A DNA stretch of 25,813 nucleotides. Source: CAZILN01 sp964540005 (GTDB lineage Bacteria > Bacteroidota > Bacteroidia > Bacteroidales > SM23-62). The notes under the pieces were generated by a model, which searched no databases, had not been told where the DNA came from, and saw nothing but the letters and a program-made list of their open reading frames with translations. This document shows, piece by piece, positions 23,814 through 25,813 of the stretch. The translations under genes were made by a program, and so were the position numbers. The stretch lies in contig CAZILN010000284.1 in NCBI GenBank assembly GCA_964540005.1, forward strand, positions 1-25,813. Direction: 5' to 3'. Numbering within the stretch: position 1 is the stretch's first letter; each line of letters opens with the position of its first letter.

Positions 23814-24653
23814 ATGAAAAATGTTTTCGTGGATAAATACTGCGAATTTCCCGCAGCTGTAAGGAAACCGATGTGGCACATCTGGCACAGGGCTTTGGTC
23901 TTTTTCGACAGGAATAAAGATGTGAATTTCATGAACTACGGGTTTCAGGAACTTAATGGCAAACCGCCGATCAGCCTTGAAAGCGATGATGAAATTAACA
24001 GGATCTGCATACAGCTATATGATCATGTGGCTGAAAAGGCAGACCTGAAAAACAAAGATGTTGCAGAAGTGGGTTCCGGCCGGGGAGGAGGAGCTTCTTA
24101 TCTTACCCGTTATTACAAGCCTAAGAGTTATACCGGGCTTGATATTTCGGCACCGGTCATAGATTTTTGTAACAAGTATTACAAAGTACCTGACTTATCT
24201 TTTAAAAGAGGAGTTGCCGAAAAACAACCCTTTCAGGATAATTCTTTCGACGTACTGATAAACATAGAATCCTCCCGTTGCTACAGCAGTCTTAATACTT
24301 TCTTTAATGAAGTACACCGGGTATTGCGGCCGGGTGGGGAATTTCTCTTTGCTGATCTTATGTACAAGGGTGAAGTTGAGGGCATAAAGGATAAATTAAA
24401 AGAATGTGGCTTTACGATTGCACACGAGAGGGAGATAACTAAGAATGTGGTCAAAGCACTTGAAAAGGATACTAAACGAAGGGCTGGTTTAATTGATGAA
24501 CTGATTCCGAAATTTTTGAAAAAGCCATTTGCTGCTTTTGCTGCCACAAAGGGAAGCCACAGGTATGAGTCTTTTGCATCAGGAAAAATAGAGTACTGGA
24601 GCTTTGTATTGAAACGCGCAGTAGACGAACAGGCAGTGATCAGCGCTTCCTGA
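23814..24653 (+). CDS. Class I SAM-dependent methyltransferase
   Basis: 279 residues. Motif I is VAEVGSGRGGGASYL (83-97), the acidic residue after strand beta2 is Asp110 (YTGLDIS), and the post-motif region contains FDVLINIESSRCY (145-157) and HRVLRPGGEFLFAD (168-181). The opening FMNYGFQELNG (39-49) and the ESSRCY motif resemble sterol/tocopherol/phthiotriol-type methyltransferases, suggesting a lipid or isoprenoid substrate; this is inference. The start MKNVFVDKYC is the only ATG near the 5' end. It ends 14 bp inside the convergent oxidoreductase gene. That oxidoreductase is of carotenoid-desaturase type, so the pair could modify the same class of lipid, although they are on opposite strands. 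Confidence 0.87.
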   Translation: MKNVFVDKYCEFPAAVRKPMWHIWHRALVFFDRNKDVNFMNYGFQELNGKPPISLESDDEINRICIQLYDHVAEKADLKNKDVAEVGSGRGGGASYLTRYYKPKSYTGLDISAPVIDFCNKYYKVPDLSFKRGVAEKQPFQDNSFDVLINIESSRCYSSLNTFFNEVHRVLRPGGEFLFADLMYKGEVEGIKDKLKECGFTIAHEREITKNVVKALEKDTKRRAGLIDELIPKFLKKPFAAFAATKGSHRYESFASGKIEYWSFVLKRAVDEQAVISAS

Positions 24654-25813
24654 GTATATCGAAGGCGGTCATATACCCGCTGTAAATAGCACCCGAAAAT
24701 CCTCCGCCGAATTTCCCCCAGGCAGAAGCAATATGGAGGTTATCCGGGAGTGAGGATAGCCAGCCTGAAGGCTTGCATGGTTTTTGGGCGAACCCGTAAA
24801 CGGCCCCCCCGGGATTCATTGTATATCGCTGAACTGTCAGGGGAGTGCCTACCTCGGCATACTCTATGGCTTCTCTGAATCCGTTAATTAATGCCGAACA
24901 GCGTTCAGTAATGACCTCTGCAACCCAGTCCTTCTTTTCCAGATATTCCATACGGTCCAGTCCATCCCAGTCTGATAAATAATCTATGCAGCAGACTGCA
25001 CCAACACTTTTACCTTCAATTGTGAGCCCTGCGTTAACCTGGCTGTAATCAACAAGGGTGAAGCTGCGTGTTTCAAAGCCGGCATGATTGTTTTTTACTA
25101 TATCAGCCTGAGATCTGACTGATTCGTCGAAAATGAAGGAAGAGTAATACCTGCTGCCGATATTCTTCAGGGGTTTTCTGAAGCCGTAGTAGACGGTCAG
25201 CAATGATGCTCCGATCTCGATATCGCCGATCAGATCAAGAAGAGCCTTTCCCTTATCTTTCGGCAGGAGCTCAGTCGCCAGTTGCGGGACGGCCGCATTA
25301 ACAATAATCTCCCTGGCCTTGACAGCCTGCTCAGACCTGTCTTTCCCTTTAAGGTTCCGGTATAGAACCCCGGCAGCATTTTCTCCATCAAAAATGATCT
25401 CTGTAACCAGGCTGTTCAGTTTTACCTCCCCATGTCCAGCCTCAATTACGGATGCCAGTGCATTGGACAATTGCTGTGATCCGCCGCGTATAAAATTGGC
25501 CCTTCCCGAATAATAGCTGCCCTGTGCAGTAAGGTAGTAAGGCAATGATAAAGTGTAAGGATCATCATGAAAATATCCAAGGTTTCCCAGCAGGACCAGT
25601 TTGAGGTCTTCATTGCTTATGATCTCATCCAGGAAGTCTCCCAGGCTTTTCTCCGGCGTTCCTTCAATTTCTGCAATGATCTTGCGCGCATTAAGTACAT
25701 GGTGAAAATATACTCCAATGCCGGTTTTTTCTGATGGAAAGGTCTTTATCAATATAGTTTTCGCTGCTTCCGGATCATGAGGAATGACAATATCGTAGCT
25801 TTTATTATAAAAA
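24640..25813 (-). CDS. CrtI/RetSat-like FAD-dependent oxidoreductase, 5' end outside window
   Basis: The frame stays open past the right edge (upstream codons read FYNKSYDIVIPHDPEAAKTI), so only about the C-terminal 390 residues are seen of a protein expected to be about 490-500. A TTG at 25752 is not its start. The visible part fits the phytoene desaturase/carotenoid isomerase/retinol saturase group. There is a substrate-region segment FIRGGSQQLSNALASVIEAG followed by GEVKLNSLVTEI (FAD-domain strand) and ARE-IIVNAAVPQ. The C-terminal FAD motif is HIASAWGKFGGGFSGAIYSG, then YMTAFDILR. The N-terminal GxGxxG dinucleotide motif must lie outside. It converges with the methyltransferase gene, overlapping by 14 bp at the stops. 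Confidence 0.85.
   Translation of the reverse strand, partial: FYNKSYDIVIPHDPEAAKTILIKTFPSEKTGIGVYFHHVLNARKIIAEIEGTPEKSLGDFLDEIISNEDLKLVLLGNLGYFHDDPYTLSLPYYLTAQGSYYSGRANFIRGGSQQLSNALASVIEAGHGEVKLNSLVTEIIFDGENAAGVLYRNLKGKDRSEQAVKAREIIVNAAVPQLATELLPKDKGKALLDLIGDIEIGASLLTVYYGFRKPLKNIGSRYYSSFIFDESVRSQADIVKNNHAGFETRSFTLVDYSQVNAGLTIEGKSVGAVCCIDYLSDWDGLDRMEYLEKKDWVAEVITERCSALINGFREAIEYAEVGTPLTVQRYTMNPGGAVYGFAQKPCKPSGWLSSLPDNLHIASAWGKFGGGFSGAIYSGYMTAFDILRKR

Overview
The window looks like a chromosomal segment of a polysaccharide-degrading member of the Bacteroidota. The signs are a type IX secretion (T9SS) sorting domain on a xylanase, a FISUMP-domain lipoprotein, several lipobox-bearing glycoside hydrolases, a CusA-type RND pump fused to its outer-membrane factor, a TonB-type plug protein, and promoter-like elements of the Bacteroidota TTTG / TAnnTTTG type. 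No rRNA, tRNA or CRISPR array is visible.

Region 1 (1-3720, all minus) is a carbohydrate-active run read right to left: a secreted beta-helix protein, a GH26 mannanase-like lipoprotein, a FISUMP/Fn3-like lipoprotein, and the N-terminus of an enterochelin-esterase-like hydrolase that stops after about 64 codons. Region 2 (3721-6493) is a self-contained module: TetR-family regulator, ABC ATPase, ABC-2 permease. A near-identical palindrome, ACCGAA-N2-TTCGGT, precedes both the regulator and the transporter pair, which points to autoregulation.

Region 3 (6531-13033, minus) is a GH43 - GH10 pair with translational coupling (ATGA overlap), followed downstream by a standalone TonB-plug protein. A decayed 1060-bp IS256-family element (7183-8242) sits in the plug gene between codons 4 and 5. 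Its 8-bp target duplication (TTATTCTT) and 28-bp imperfect terminal repeats are readable, and deleting the element on paper restores an ATG and a full signal peptide. The transposase has a nonsense codon, an internal deletion that removes part of the catalytic core, and a 1-base frameshift.

Region 4 (13249-18851, plus) encodes a heavy-metal-type RND pump fused to a TolC-like domain, then its lipoprotein periplasmic adaptor. Region 5 (18959-22576, minus) has a DUF438/hemerythrin/PAS protein, a DUF1858 partner 1 bp downstream, and a GH127 beta-L-arabinofuranosidase-like lipoprotein 17 bp further on. Region 6 (22788-25813) has a membrane-anchored LytTR regulator, an 11-bp direct repeat with a 20-bp period in the gap behind it, a SAM-dependent methyltransferase, and a convergent CrtI-like FAD oxidoreductase that runs off the right edge.

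Taken together, the glycoside hydrolases (GH26, GH10, GH43, GH127, perhaps the beta-helix protein and the esterase) fit breakdown of plant or algal hemicellulose (xylan, arabinoxylan, mannan). No complete SusC/SusD pair is present, so this is not a classical polysaccharide utilization locus within these bounds. I did not find a clearly new defence or mobile system. The best-supported unusual observation is the reconstructable IS insertion in the plug gene.
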